In this document: positions 52,453 to 61,051 of the stretch, piece by piece
How the letters are laid out: each line of letters opens with the position of its first letter
Numbering within the stretch: position 1 is the stretch's first letter
From: Deltaproteobacteria bacterium
Lineage (GTDB): Bacteria; Desulfobacterota; Desulfuromonadia; Desulfuromonadales; JAAYDE01
DNA length: 64,000 nt
Direction: 5' to 3'
NCBI GenBank assembly: GCA_016934985.1
Contig: JAFGRU010000027.1
Location: forward strand, 1-64,000
The notes under the pieces: generated by a model
What the model saw: only the letters and a program-made list of their open reading frames with translations
Told to the model about the DNA's origin: nothing
Databases searched by the model: none
Position numbers and translations under genes: made by a program

Positions 52453-54824
52453 TGAAGCTGTTTGCTGCCTGCTATACCGGGTTGCAGAAGCGACGACGAT
52501 GGTTGGTTCTGTTATTGTTGCTGCTTGCAGTCGGAAGCGTCTGGAATTTGTCGCGACTCAAAATTGAAGAAAGTATCGTTGCGATGCTGCCGGATGGGAA
52601 ATCCCGGGCGGCTAAAGATTTTGAGTTATTGACCAAGGCCCCATTTGCCCGAAAACTGATCATTCATCTTCGAGCTGCTCCCGGGGCCGGAGTTGAAGGA
52701 CTACTGGCCGCTACTGATCGGCTTCGGGCTTCACTGCCAGGCGAATTATTCAGCAATCCTGTCAGTGGCCCGAAAGATATGGGGACCTCCGCGCTCATGA
52801 GTGAGTTGGGAGATTATATGCCATTGTTGCTGGACAGAAAAGAACTCCAGCAGATCGCAGACCAGTTGAATCCAGAGAGTGTCGATGCCAGCCTTGCCGC
52901 GGACGTGACTCAGCTTCTTCAGCCGCAGGGCATTGCTCTAAAAAATAAAATCCGACGTGATCCCCTTGATTTGCAGCGCTTTGCCCTGCAAAAGCTGCGT
53001 TTTTTGAATCCCTTCCCTGGCATAAGGGTCGATAAAGGCCATTTTCTCAGCAGGGACGGGCGAAGCAGTCTGATCCTGGCCGATACTCCGGTATTGATGA
53101 CCGATGCGGCCGGCGGCAGGAAGCTGCTGGATGCTTTCCACCGCGCCCAAGGGCAGCTGCCTGCAGGAATCAGCGCTGAGTTGCTTAGCGGTCATCCGTA
53201 TACGGTGGCCAATGCCGAAACGATTCAGGGCGATCTGCGGGTGGTTCTGCTGGCATCCGCCGTCGGTATTCTCGTGGTGTTTGTGGTCTTTCTGCGCAGC
53301 CTGAGGGCTCTGCCGGTTTTTCTGCTGCCTTTGTTCAGTATGGCAGCCGCTTTGGTGATGGTGTCTCTGTGGTTTGACAAGCTTTCCGGAATTACCATCG
53401 GTTTCGGGGCGGTGCTGCTGGGCATAACCATTGATTTTGGCTTGCATGTTTATTTTGCCCTTCAGCTTGGCGATAATTCCCGTCCCCAGCTTCTGCAGGC
53501 GGTTTCACGACCGGTTTTGTTCGGTGGTTTGACCACCCTGGCGGCTTTTTCCGTTCTGTTGCGTTCGGAATTGCCGGGCCAAAGGCAGTTGGCGGTTTTT
53601 GCCATAGCCGGAATCACGGCTGCCCTGTTGCTGGCGTTGCTGGTTCTCCCCCACTTTATCGGCAAAAGGGAAGAGAACACCGGCTTGGGGAGGGCGAACA
53701 ACCCCGCCTCGCTCTATACCCGCAGGCCGGGGTTGCGTTGGTTCGTGCTGTTGTCCTGGGTCGGCATTGCCGGATTTTGCGCTTTTGCGGCGCAAGGACT
53801 TAGGATCAATGGGGAATTGCGTCAGCTTGGTTATATGCCGCAAGAGTTGCAGAAAGCCGAAAAAAGACTGGCCGAAGTCTGGGGGGGTGGACGCAACCGG
53901 GCGCTGGTCTTTGCCTCAGCCGCTGATTTGGATATGGCCCTGCAACGCAATGAGCAGGTGTGGCAAAGTCTCGTTGAGCATAAAGTTCAGGATGAATCGG
54001 TCAGCCTTGCTCCGTTGCTTGCCTCCAGGCAGACAAAGCGGCAAAGGGTTGATGACTGGCAAGTTTTCTGGCGTGAGCGGCGTGAAACCACAGAGGATCT
54101 GATACGTGCCGGTGGGCAAAAGTACGGTTTTTCATCAGATGCGTTTTCCCCCTTTTTTTCAGGCCTGGATAACCCTCCGAAGGACCTCGACATTGAGACT
54201 TTGCAACGCTGGGGGCTGGGGAGGTTGTTGGACAATCTGCTGCTGAAGGACAATAACAGCTATCAGCTGGTGAGCCTTGTTCCCGATCGACCGGAACTGA
54301 TCAGCCGTCTTGAATCTGAGCTGGCAACTTTGCCGGGCGTGACCCTGGTTTCCCAGACCCGCTTCGGTAAAGAGCTCAGCAGGGAAATTGGTATTGATTT
54401 CAGCCGTTTCATTATTTTTGCCGGACTTGGCGTGGTGCTTCTGTTGCTGGTCCTTTTCCGGCGCCTGCCGGAAGTTTTTCTGGCTTTGCTGCCGGTTGTC
54501 ACCGGGTTGGTGGTCATGTTCGGTGCCATGACCTGGATGGGGCTCGAATTGAATCTGTTCAACGGCGTGGCTTCCATCCTGATTATCGGTTTAGGGGTCG
54601 ATTACGGTATTTTTATGGTTTGTCATGACCGGCATAAGGAATATCTGGCTTCGTCCCGGGCCATTATTGTATCCGGTCTGACCACGCTGGTTGGTTTCGG
54701 GGCCCTGGTGCTTGCCAGGCATCCGGCCCTGCATTCCATCGGCCTGACGGTATTGCTGGGTATCAGTGCTTCAGTACCGACAGCGGTGCTCGTTATCCCT
54801 GCGTTTCAGAAGAAAGCCGGCTGA
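52452..54824 (+). CDS. MMPL/RND-type exporter of the aryl polyene lipid
   Basis: A 790-residue inner-membrane transporter with the RND superfamily two-fold repeat: one span near the N-terminus (WLVLLLLLLAVGSVW), a large periplasmic loop (about 40-255), five spans (about 260-400), then the same again. The proton-relay helices carry ITIGFGAVLLGITIDFGLHV and ILIIGLGVDYGIFMVCHD, typical of MMPL/SSD-like exporters. It likely lifts the finished aryl-polyene lipid out of the inner membrane to the LolA-like carrier. Its start overlaps the LolA-like stop (TGATG). Confidence 0.93.
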   Translation: MKLFAACYTGLQKRRRWLVLLLLLLAVGSVWNLSRLKIEESIVAMLPDGKSRAAKDFELLTKAPFARKLIIHLRAAPGAGVEGLLAATDRLRASLPGELFSNPVSGPKDMGTSALMSELGDYMPLLLDRKELQQIADQLNPESVDASLAADVTQLLQPQGIALKNKIRRDPLDLQRFALQKLRFLNPFPGIRVDKGHFLSRDGRSSLILADTPVLMTDAAGGRKLLDAFHRAQGQLPAGISAELLSGHPYTVANAETIQGDLRVVLLASAVGILVVFVVFLRSLRALPVFLLPLFSMAAALVMVSLWFDKLSGITIGFGAVLLGITIDFGLHVYFALQLGDNSRPQLLQAVSRPVLFGGLTTLAAFSVLLRSELPGQRQLAVFAIAGITAALLLALLVLPHFIGKREENTGLGRANNPASLYTRRPGLRWFVLLSWVGIAGFCAFAAQGLRINGELRQLGYMPQELQKAEKRLAEVWGGGRNRALVFASAADLDMALQRNEQVWQSLVEHKVQDESVSLAPLLASRQTKRQRVDDWQVFWRERRETTEDLIRAGGQKYGFSSDAFSPFFSGLDNPPKDLDIETLQRWGLGRLLDNLLLKDNNSYQLVSLVPDRPELISRLESELATLPGVTLVSQTRFGKELSREIGIDFSRFIIFAGLGVVLLLLVLFRRLPEVFLALLPVVTGLVVMFGAMTWMGLELNLFNGVASILIIGLGVDYGIFMVCHDRHKEYLASSRAIIVSGLTTLVGFGALVLARHPALHSIGLTVLLGISASVPTAVLVIPAFQKKAG

Positions 54825-54826
54825 CG

Positions 54827-55495
54827 ATGGGCAACCTTGTTTTTTTATTACTGACGCTTATTGCACTTCAGGGCTGTGTCCTGACGACGCCGCCTCTGAA
54901 GCTGGAAGAAAATTGCCGGACCGCTTTCCCTGGGCCGGAATTGGCCGAAAACCAGTGGCTGGCGCAGGATAAAACCTGGCGGCTTCGGCAGGCGGCATTG
55001 CTGGAGATCGGACCCAGGGAAATCCCTCTGGAGGGATTTCTGAGGCTTGATCTCAAAAACCGGGAGGCCCGCCTGGTGGCGATGAATGAACTGGGGCTTG
55101 TGCTGTTTGACCTGCAGGTCAGCATTTCAGATGAAAAATTGCAGCGGGTGGTCCCGCAGCTTCGAAAAAGGAAAGAACTGGCCAAGGGGATAGGACAGAG
55201 CTTACGGCGGATATTCCTCCTGCCGCGACCCCGGCCCGGCGATCAGTTGGAGAATTTTGCCAACAGCCAAAGGCTTTGGCGATCAGTTCCAGATGGACGG
55301 CTGCAGTTCGTTTTTGACTGTTCAGGTGATTTGCGGGAAACCCGGAAGAAGACCAACTCGGAAAACTGGCGCGTCTTATATGACAGCTACCGGTTGATGG
55401 AAAATTCGCGGCTTCCCATGAAAATTGTGATGAATGATTATCGACGCAACGTCAAACTGTCAATCTGGTTACATGAGGCGAAAACGGAATTATGA
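54827..55495 (+). CDS. DUF3261-type outer-membrane lipoprotein
   Basis: A short signal peptide with lipobox LQGC (Cys17) predicts a lipoprotein. Residues about 50-120 (WRLRQAALLEIGPREIPLEG, NELGLVLFDLQVS) follow the DUF3261 pattern, a family found next to MMPL and LolA-like genes in aryl polyene clusters. It presumably receives the lipid at the outer membrane. The start is 2 bases after the exporter stop, and its own stop overlaps the next gene (ATGA). Confidence 0.88.
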   Translation: MGNLVFLLLTLIALQGCVLTTPPLKLEENCRTAFPGPELAENQWLAQDKTWRLRQAALLEIGPREIPLEGFLRLDLKNREARLVAMNELGLVLFDLQVSISDEKLQRVVPQLRKRKELAKGIGQSLRRIFLLPRPRPGDQLENFANSQRLWRSVPDGRLQFVFDCSGDLRETRKKTNSENWRVLYDSYRLMENSRLPMKIVMNDYRRNVKLSIWLHEAKTEL

Positions 55496-55866
55496 ACAGC
55501 ATGCGTGAAGCCATCATCCGTGGAACTCTCAGCGGGCCTTCTGTGACTGCCGAAAGTGGCGAACAATGCTTTTGTTTCGACCACTCGTTTATAGGATTTG
55601 ACGGCCATTTCCCGGGGTATCCGATTTTGCCGGCGATTCTGCAGACGCTCATGGCACAGATTCTGGCTGAGGAGGTTGTCGGGGCGCCACTTCAACTGGT
55701 TGCCCTGAAACGGGCTAAATTCACCCGGCAATTGCGGCCAGGGGAAAAAATCAAGGTCAGGTTGAGTTGCCGGAAAGAGGGTATGGAGCTGCATTGTCCG
55801 GTGCAACTGTTGGTTGCTGATGAAACCGCTTCCAGTTTTACCCTGGTTTTTGGAGAAGCAGAATGA
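55492..55866 (+). CDS. Hotdog dehydratase subunit (ApeI-like), 124 aa
   Basis: FabZ-like hotdog domain with the catalytic His39 in FDGHFPGYPILPAILQ. The helix that should carry the catalytic Glu/Asp reads AILQTLMAQ with no acidic residue. It therefore probably cannot dehydrate alone and would need the Glu-bearing partner encoded at 51380. I recall reported APE dehydratases being heteromeric, which fits. The start overlaps the lipoprotein stop by 4 bases and its stop overlaps the thioesterase start, so coupling is tight. ATG 55501 is an alternative start. Confidence 0.85.
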   Translation: MNSMREAIIRGTLSGPSVTAESGEQCFCFDHSFIGFDGHFPGYPILPAILQTLMAQILAEEVVGAPLQLVALKRAKFTRQLRPGEKIKVRLSCRKEGMELHCPVQLLVADETASSFTLVFGEAE

Positions 55867-56324
55867 GAAAACCGTATTTCCGAATTCAGGAGGGTGTACC
55901 ACAGCCTTTGCGCTGCACGGTTGAACGGGTTGTCCGCTTCGAGGAGGTCGATGCGCTTGGTATTGTCTGGCACGGTCGTTACCCCAGTTATTTCGAAGAC
56001 GGGCGGGTGCTGCTTGGAGAAAAATACGGCCTTGGTTATATGGATTTCTACCATCAGGGCGTAGTGACGCCGATCAAGCAGATGCATATCGATTATAATT
56101 TGCCATTGCGATTCGGTGATCCATTTACCATTGAGGCGATCCTGCACTGGACGGATGCGACCCGGCTTAACCATGAGTTTATTCTGCGCAATGCTGCCGG
56201 GGAAATTACCACTACCGGTTATTCGGTGCAACTCCTGATGGATCAACAGCAGAATGTACTTGTGGTGGCGCCACCGTTTTTCGAGGATTTCCGCCAGCGC
56301 TGGCAAGCCGGGGATCTGTCATGA
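55863..56324 (+). CDS. 4HBT hotdog thioesterase (ApeK-like), 153 aa
   Basis: The pattern VRFEEVDALGIVWHGRYPSYFEDGR contains the catalytic Asp30 of YbgC/4-hydroxybenzoyl-CoA thioesterases. MHIDYNLPLRFGDPFTIEA is the conserved second strand. It would release the aryl polyene carboxylic acid from ACP, or edit misloaded ACP. Four-base overlaps with both neighbours. Confidence 0.9.
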   Translation: MRKPYFRIQEGVPQPLRCTVERVVRFEEVDALGIVWHGRYPSYFEDGRVLLGEKYGLGYMDFYHQGVVTPIKQMHIDYNLPLRFGDPFTIEAILHWTDATRLNHEFILRNAAGEITTTGYSVQLLMDQQQNVLVVAPPFFEDFRQRWQAGDLS

Positions 56325-57451
56325 GCCGCGTGGTTTTAACCCGGATCGCGACGGTCACTGCCCTTGGGGATGGCCTTGGAACGCTTTGGCAGGGCTTGCT
56401 GGCCGGGCAAAGCGGCATTGCGCCAATCAAGCGATTTGACTGCAACAATTACCTGTCCGGTCTGGGGGCCTGCATCGATGGACTGGCAACGCCAACCGAG
56501 GGTTCTCTGCTGGATGCCGTTCTTGACCGGGTTGTCAATGAGATGGGGGAGGTGCCCCCTGATTGCCGCCTGCTGGTCGCTTCAACCAAGGGTGAAATTG
56601 ATCGCCTCGAAAATGCCTGCAGACGTGGAGAAAAAATCCCTCAGGCAGTGCTGTTCGAGCCGCTGCTGGAGAAGATCGCCCGGCGTTTCAAGCTGTCCGG
56701 CCGGGGTATGAACATAAACGCCGCCTGTGCGTCCTCGACCATTGCCCTGATAAAGGGGGCATCGTTGATTTCAGGAGGTCATGCTGAAATGGTGCTGGTT
56801 TTAGGCCTCGATATCCTGAGCGAGTTTGTCTTTTCCGGTTTTTCAGCTTTACAGGCGCTTTCGCCCGATGCCTGCCGCCCTTTTGATTGCCACCGCAACG
56901 GGCTGACTCTGGGAGAGGCCGGTGTCGCACTTTTGCTGATGAGCGAGGAACGGGCCAGGCAGAGCGGTGAAATACCGATGGCGTTTGTTGCGGGCTGGGG
57001 AGCGGCTAATGATGCACATCACGTCACAGCTCCTGCCCGTGATGCCAATGGCCTGATTTTATCCATTCGGCAGGCTTTGAAAAAGGCGGATGTCGGGGTG
57101 GACAGGGTCGCTGCCATCAATGCCCATGGCACCGGAACGGTCTATAACGACGCAATGGAACTGAAGGCTTTCAAGGCAATCTTTGGCAACGGGCTGCCTC
57201 CTGTTCACGGGGTCAAGGGCAGCCTGGGGCATTGCCTGGGCGCTTCAGGAGGGGTCGAGATCGGGATCGCGTGCCGGGCTTTACAGGAACAGAAAATTCC
57301 CGGCACGATTGGCTGCTGGGAAGCGGAAGACGAAGCGCAGGGCATGATCGGCGCTTCGGCGCAGTCCATCGATGGCGAATACCTGCTCTGCTGCAACTCG
57401 GGTTTTGGCGGGGTCAACGGTGCGGTGCTACTGCGGAAAGGGGATTCATGA
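56321..57451 (+). CDS. Beta-ketoacyl-ACP synthase III of cluster (KS partner, ApeO-like)
   Basis: A 376-residue thiolase-fold condensing enzyme with Cys136 in NAACASSTIAL, His269 in INAHGTGTVYND, Lys299 and His304 in GVKGSLGHCLGA. It lies immediately before, and overlaps by 4 bases, a cysteine-less ketosynthase-like gene. That is the arrangement of KS/chain-length-factor pairs in type II polyketide and aryl polyene systems (ApeO/ApeC). It is therefore the likely elongating enzyme that builds the polyene. Confidence 0.92.
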   Translation: MSRVVLTRIATVTALGDGLGTLWQGLLAGQSGIAPIKRFDCNNYLSGLGACIDGLATPTEGSLLDAVLDRVVNEMGEVPPDCRLLVASTKGEIDRLENACRRGEKIPQAVLFEPLLEKIARRFKLSGRGMNINAACASSTIALIKGASLISGGHAEMVLVLGLDILSEFVFSGFSALQALSPDACRPFDCHRNGLTLGEAGVALLLMSEERARQSGEIPMAFVAGWGAANDAHHVTAPARDANGLILSIRQALKKADVGVDRVAAINAHGTGTVYNDAMELKAFKAIFGNGLPPVHGVKGSLGHCLGASGGVEIGIACRALQEQKIPGTIGCWEAEDEAQGMIGASAQSIDGEYLLCCNSGFGGVNGAVLLRKGDS

Positions 57452-58221
57452 GGGCCTGGATCAATGGTGTCGGCTGGATGACTCCCGCAGGCTGCGGCAT
57501 GGGCCGGGCAGGCAGCGAACAGCCCCTCTGTGCCGGACAACTGGATATCCCCACCCGCGCCCAGGTTTTTGAGGAACCGGACAAGCGTTTCGGGCGGCTC
57601 GACCCTTTTTCCCGGGTCGGTCTTGCCGCTGTGGCATTCTGCCTGCGTGACGCCGGAGAGGAACACTGGACGGAAAAGCGGCCTATCGGAATTGTCGCTT
57701 CCAGTCGTTACGGCTGCCTTGGAACAGATGTGGCTTATCTGGAGACCATGCTCCCCGATGGCGGCAAGCTGGCCAGCCCGAATCTCTTTGCCTACACTCT
57801 GCCGAACTGTTTCCTTGGTGAAGCGGCGCTCCGTTTTGGCCTGACGGGGAACAGTCTTCTCCTTAATCAGAAAGACGATAACGGTTTGTGCGCCGTACGC
57901 TTTGCTATGGAAGAATTGTCCTGGAGCGGGCAGCAGGGAGTACTGGCCGGTTTTTGCGACCTGCCGTTTTCAGAGATGGGGTTGGAGGTGGATTTCCCCG
58001 GCAGCCTTTTCTTTTTACTTGGGCGGGAGCCGGATGCTCGTGGCGTGACTTACGGGGAACTCAGGCTTTCCGGTGACCAACTGTTTTTTAAAGACAAAGT
58101 TGTCCCGGATTTTTCAGCCCTGGTGAAGGCTTGTCTAGGAGCCCATTTCATCAACAGATTCCCAGGCAATAAATTTCAGGGAAAACCGGCATGCCGGGAC
58201 AAGGAAGCGGTAAAAAGATGA
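57448..58221 (+). CDS. Chain-length-factor-like truncated ketosynthase (ApeC-like), 257 aa
   Basis: ATG 57448 overlaps the KS stop. Only the N-terminal thiolase half is present (about 250 residues against about 400 in full KS). At the nucleophile position the sequence is LLLNQKDDNGLCAVRFA (about 137-152), so Asp/Gln residues replace the catalytic Cys, and no HAHGTGT or GHxxGA block follows. Such inactive partners form heterodimers with the active KS and set chain length. ApeC of aryl polyene clusters has this form. Its stop overlaps the first radical-SAM gene. Confidence 0.87.
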   Translation: MRAWINGVGWMTPAGCGMGRAGSEQPLCAGQLDIPTRAQVFEEPDKRFGRLDPFSRVGLAAVAFCLRDAGEEHWTEKRPIGIVASSRYGCLGTDVAYLETMLPDGGKLASPNLFAYTLPNCFLGEAALRFGLTGNSLLLNQKDDNGLCAVRFAMEELSWSGQQGVLAGFCDLPFSEMGLEVDFPGSLFFLLGREPDARGVTYGELRLSGDQLFFKDKVVPDFSALVKACLGAHFINRFPGNKFQGKPACRDKEAVKR

Positions 58222-59477
58222 AAATGAATTTAATTTACCCTCGGTGGCCGAAACTTGATCGCCAGACCGAGTTTCACCTGCCTCCTCATGGACCAGCGGT
58301 TTTTGCCGCAGCCATCCCGGATGAGGTTGAGGTTGAATTTACGGATGAGAATCTGCAGCCGGTCAATTTTTCCGCAGATTGCGATCTGGTTGCCATTTCA
58401 ACCATGCTGACCTCGCAATTGCCCCGTGCTTTCGAAATTGCCCGGGAGTTTCGTGAACGCGGCAGGAAAGTCCTCTTCGGTGGCATATCAACGATGTTGC
58501 ATTCGGAAGAGGTGATGCAACATGCCGACGCGGTCTTTCTCGGCGAGGTCGAGGGGCGTTTCGGGCAGGTGGTGGAAGATTTCAAGCGCGGCGAACTGAA
58601 GCCGGTCTACAACTACATGAACAATCCCCCTGACACCAACCTCATTGGCACCGCCCGGCGGGAAATTCTCAACCGTGAGTTGTACAATTATCGCGGCGTC
58701 CAGATGCTCGACCTGGTGCACGCTTCACGAGGCTGTAAATTCAACTGCTTTCCCTGTTGCACCGGGTTTCTCGGGGGGCATAAGTTCCGTCCCCGCCCCA
58801 TTGACAAAGTCATTGAGGAGATGGCCGCCATCCAGAATAATCGGCTTTTCATTGTTGATAATTCACTGGCCCAGGATCGTCAATGGTTGATCGATCTGTT
58901 TACCGCCATGGCCCCTTTGAAAAAAAAGTTTGTTTCCCACCCGATTCTTGATGATGACGAAGTTCTCGAACGGGCTTCCGAGGCCGGCGCCTGGTATGTC
59001 TACCAGGCTGTATTTGATACCTCCGATGTGATACGCGACCGTGTTAAAAGGCTTAAGGATCACGGCATCGGTGTGGAAGGGACCATTATCCTGGGAACCG
59101 ACGATCAGAGCGAAAACGATATCAAGCGCCTGGTTGATTTTCTGCTGGATATCGAGCTGGACGTTGCCGAGTTTACCATCATGACCCCTTTCCCTCATTC
59201 ACCGATACGCCGGCAAATGGAGTTGCAGGGGCGAATTCTGACCAATGACTGGCTGAAGTATACCGCGGACAAGGTGGTCTTCCAGCCGAAAAAGATGAGC
59301 CCGGATAAGTTGCAGGAGCTTTATTATTATGCCTGGGATACTTTTTATGCCGACAGTGGTCATCAGTTGAAAATGGGAGAATTGTTCAAAAAGATTATCC
59401 GGCGGGAAATGGATGACGGCACTTATCATCGCTACAACCCGCGTAAACGCAGGGTATTCAAAAAGGCTCAGCCGTGA
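58218..59477 (+). CDS. Radical SAM enzyme 1 of the cluster, cobalamin-type N-terminal domain, 419 aa
   Basis: ATG 58218 overlaps the preceding stop. Residues 1-130 have a Rossmann-like B12-binding shape (EVEFTDENLQ, DLVAISTMLTSQLPRAFEIA, KVLFGGISTMLH, AVFLGEVEGRF), without the cobalamin-ligating His, which is common for this class. The 4Fe-4S motif is Cys173-x3-Cys177-x2-Cys180 (RGCKFNCFPC). The C-terminal half has YQAVFDTSDVIRDRVKRLKD and FTIMTPFPHSP as in tRNA/lipid-type class B radical SAM enzymes. The substrate is unknown; context points to a methylation, C-C bond formation or rearrangement on the aryl-polyene lipid. Confidence 0.88.
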   Translation: MKMNLIYPRWPKLDRQTEFHLPPHGPAVFAAAIPDEVEVEFTDENLQPVNFSADCDLVAISTMLTSQLPRAFEIAREFRERGRKVLFGGISTMLHSEEVMQHADAVFLGEVEGRFGQVVEDFKRGELKPVYNYMNNPPDTNLIGTARREILNRELYNYRGVQMLDLVHASRGCKFNCFPCCTGFLGGHKFRPRPIDKVIEEMAAIQNNRLFIVDNSLAQDRQWLIDLFTAMAPLKKKFVSHPILDDDEVLERASEAGAWYVYQAVFDTSDVIRDRVKRLKDHGIGVEGTIILGTDDQSENDIKRLVDFLLDIELDVAEFTIMTPFPHSPIRRQMELQGRILTNDWLKYTADKVVFQPKKMSPDKLQELYYYAWDTFYADSGHQLKMGELFKKIIRREMDDGTYHRYNPRKRRVFKKAQP

Positions 59478-60823
59478 GTCGGATTTTTCTGATTTCCAGC
59501 AATAAACACACGGACCCCTATCCGGTTTACCCCTTGGGGATGGCTGTGGTGGCTCGTGCACTGGAGGCTACCGGGCATTCGGTAAAGCAGTTTGATTGTC
59601 TGGTGCAGGGTGATTCCTTTGAGGAGTTGCGGCCCGCCATCGAAGCGTTCTCCCCCGACTTCCTGGCGATATCCATCCGCAATATCGACGATGTGGACTC
59701 GTTCAGCGGGGAGGCCGGCTGGTACCTTGGCCAGGTGAAAAATCTTATCGACAATCTTCGGAATATCTCTTCGGCTCGGGTCATCATTGGCGGACCGGGG
59801 TTGACCATCATGCCTGAGACCATAACCGATTATCTCGGTGCCGACCATGCCGTGGTCGGCGAGGGGGAAAAACGCCTGCCCGAGCTGATTGCCGCCCTTG
59901 GAGCTGGAAATCCCGCTGCCAGGGTAATTGAGCGGCAAACCCCACTGGAAGGGAATGATTTCAGTGCTCCCCTCTACGTAGCGGAACTGGTCGAGTATTA
60001 CCAAAAAAACAGTGGCATGGTAAACCTGCAGACCAAGCGCGGATGTTCCTATCACTGTAATTATTGTTCTTATCCTTATCTGGAAGGAAAACGCTTCAGG
60101 GTCCGTGATCCCCGCATGGTGGTGGCTGAACTTCGACAATTGAAGAGTGATCATGGCGTGCGGCGGCTTTTTTTTACGGATTCCGTTTTCAACGATCCTC
60201 AGGACCGTTATCTGGAGCTGGTTGAGGAGCTGATTCGTGCCGATTTGGATCTGCAGTGGACGGCATTTTTTCGTCCTCAAGGCTTTGGACGGTCGGAACT
60301 GGGCTTGATGAAAAGAGCCGGTTTATATGCTTTGGAGTTGGGTCCTGATGCCGCGAGCGACCGAACATTAGAGGGCATTGACAAAAGACTCACTTTCTCC
60401 GAGGTGCTGGAGGTTAACCGGGCCTGTCTGGAAGAGTGGCTGCCGGCGGCACATTATGTCATTTTTGGCGGCCCCGGGGAAAACCAGGAGACCTTGGCGG
60501 AGGGGCTGGCGAACCTTCGCGAACTTGGTCCTTCGGTTGTCTTCGCTTTCTCCGGGATCCGGATTCATCCCGGAACTGCCTTGCAGAAGATAGCTGTTGA
60601 GGACGGAGTAATTACAGCGGAGACATCGTTGTTAAAACCGGTTTATTATTTTTCGCCTCAAATTGATCACCGCCTGATGGAGGCCGCCATTAAAAGAGAC
60701 TTCTCCGGAAAAGCCAATCGTCTTTTCCCTCCGTCTGAAGCTTTGGAGCGGATGGCGGTTATGAAAGATTTTGGCTATCGCGGTTTGATGTGGGACAAAC
60801 TGGTACGTTTCCCAAAAAAATAA
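59474..60823 (+). CDS. Radical SAM enzyme 2, lipid-biosynthesis B12-binding type, 449 aa
   Basis: GTG start overlapping the stop of radical SAM enzyme 1 (GTGA). Residues about 1-140 form the B12-binding domain (YPLGMAVVARALEATGHSVK, DFLAISIRNIDDVDS, VIIGGPGLTIMP, AVVGEGEKRLPEL). The cluster motif is Cys191-x3-Cys195-x2-Cys198 (RGCSYHCNYCSYP). The rest has YALELGPDAASDRTLEGIDK and HYVIFGGPGENQET. From memory it resembles the 'lipid biosynthesis B12-binding/radical SAM protein' family seen in proposed ladderane clusters of anammox bacteria; a profile search would be needed to confirm that. Confidence 0.87.
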   Translation: MSRIFLISSNKHTDPYPVYPLGMAVVARALEATGHSVKQFDCLVQGDSFEELRPAIEAFSPDFLAISIRNIDDVDSFSGEAGWYLGQVKNLIDNLRNISSARVIIGGPGLTIMPETITDYLGADHAVVGEGEKRLPELIAALGAGNPAARVIERQTPLEGNDFSAPLYVAELVEYYQKNSGMVNLQTKRGCSYHCNYCSYPYLEGKRFRVRDPRMVVAELRQLKSDHGVRRLFFTDSVFNDPQDRYLELVEELIRADLDLQWTAFFRPQGFGRSELGLMKRAGLYALELGPDAASDRTLEGIDKRLTFSEVLEVNRACLEEWLPAAHYVIFGGPGENQETLAEGLANLRELGPSVVFAFSGIRIHPGTALQKIAVEDGVITAETSLLKPVYYFSPQIDHRLMEAAIKRDFSGKANRLFPPSEALERMAVMKDFGYRGLMWDKLVRFPKK

Positions 60824-61051
60824 CGAAACTTTTCAGCACCAGGACTTGTATCGCCCATGGAGAGGGCATCTGCCGCCCGGAGGGCGGCAGCTAAGCCCCA
60901 TGGATGGGTTCACGCGGCCCTTGGAATAGGCGATGTGAGGCCTCGTGCCGACATGCTGAACAATTTCAAAATGACCAGGCTGTTTGACACGTTTAAAGGC
61001 TCTTGGTGTTCAGCTTTGGGGCAGGCTCGGTTTGATTTTTGGTTTTTTTGA
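60824..61051 (+). other. Intercistronic gap with GC-rich hairpin
   Basis: This 228-base gap breaks an otherwise overlapping operon. It holds a perfect hairpin, CTGCCGCCC (60870-60878), loop GGA, GGGCGGCAG (60882-60890), flanked by two CCATGG palindromes (about 60855 and 60898). No T-run follows, so it is not a standard terminator. It may be an extragenic palindromic repeat or a processing site that separates the last part of the operon. The T-rich stretch before 61052 may contain a secondary promoter. Confidence 0.5.

Noticed and set aside
42745-58221. Housekeeping fatty acid synthesis locus
   Set aside because: It lacks fabD, fabH and plsX but has an ammonia lyase, aryl ligase, chain-length-factor-like protein and lipid export genes.
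60870-60890. Rho-independent terminator
   Set aside because: A strong stem but no following T-run on either strand.
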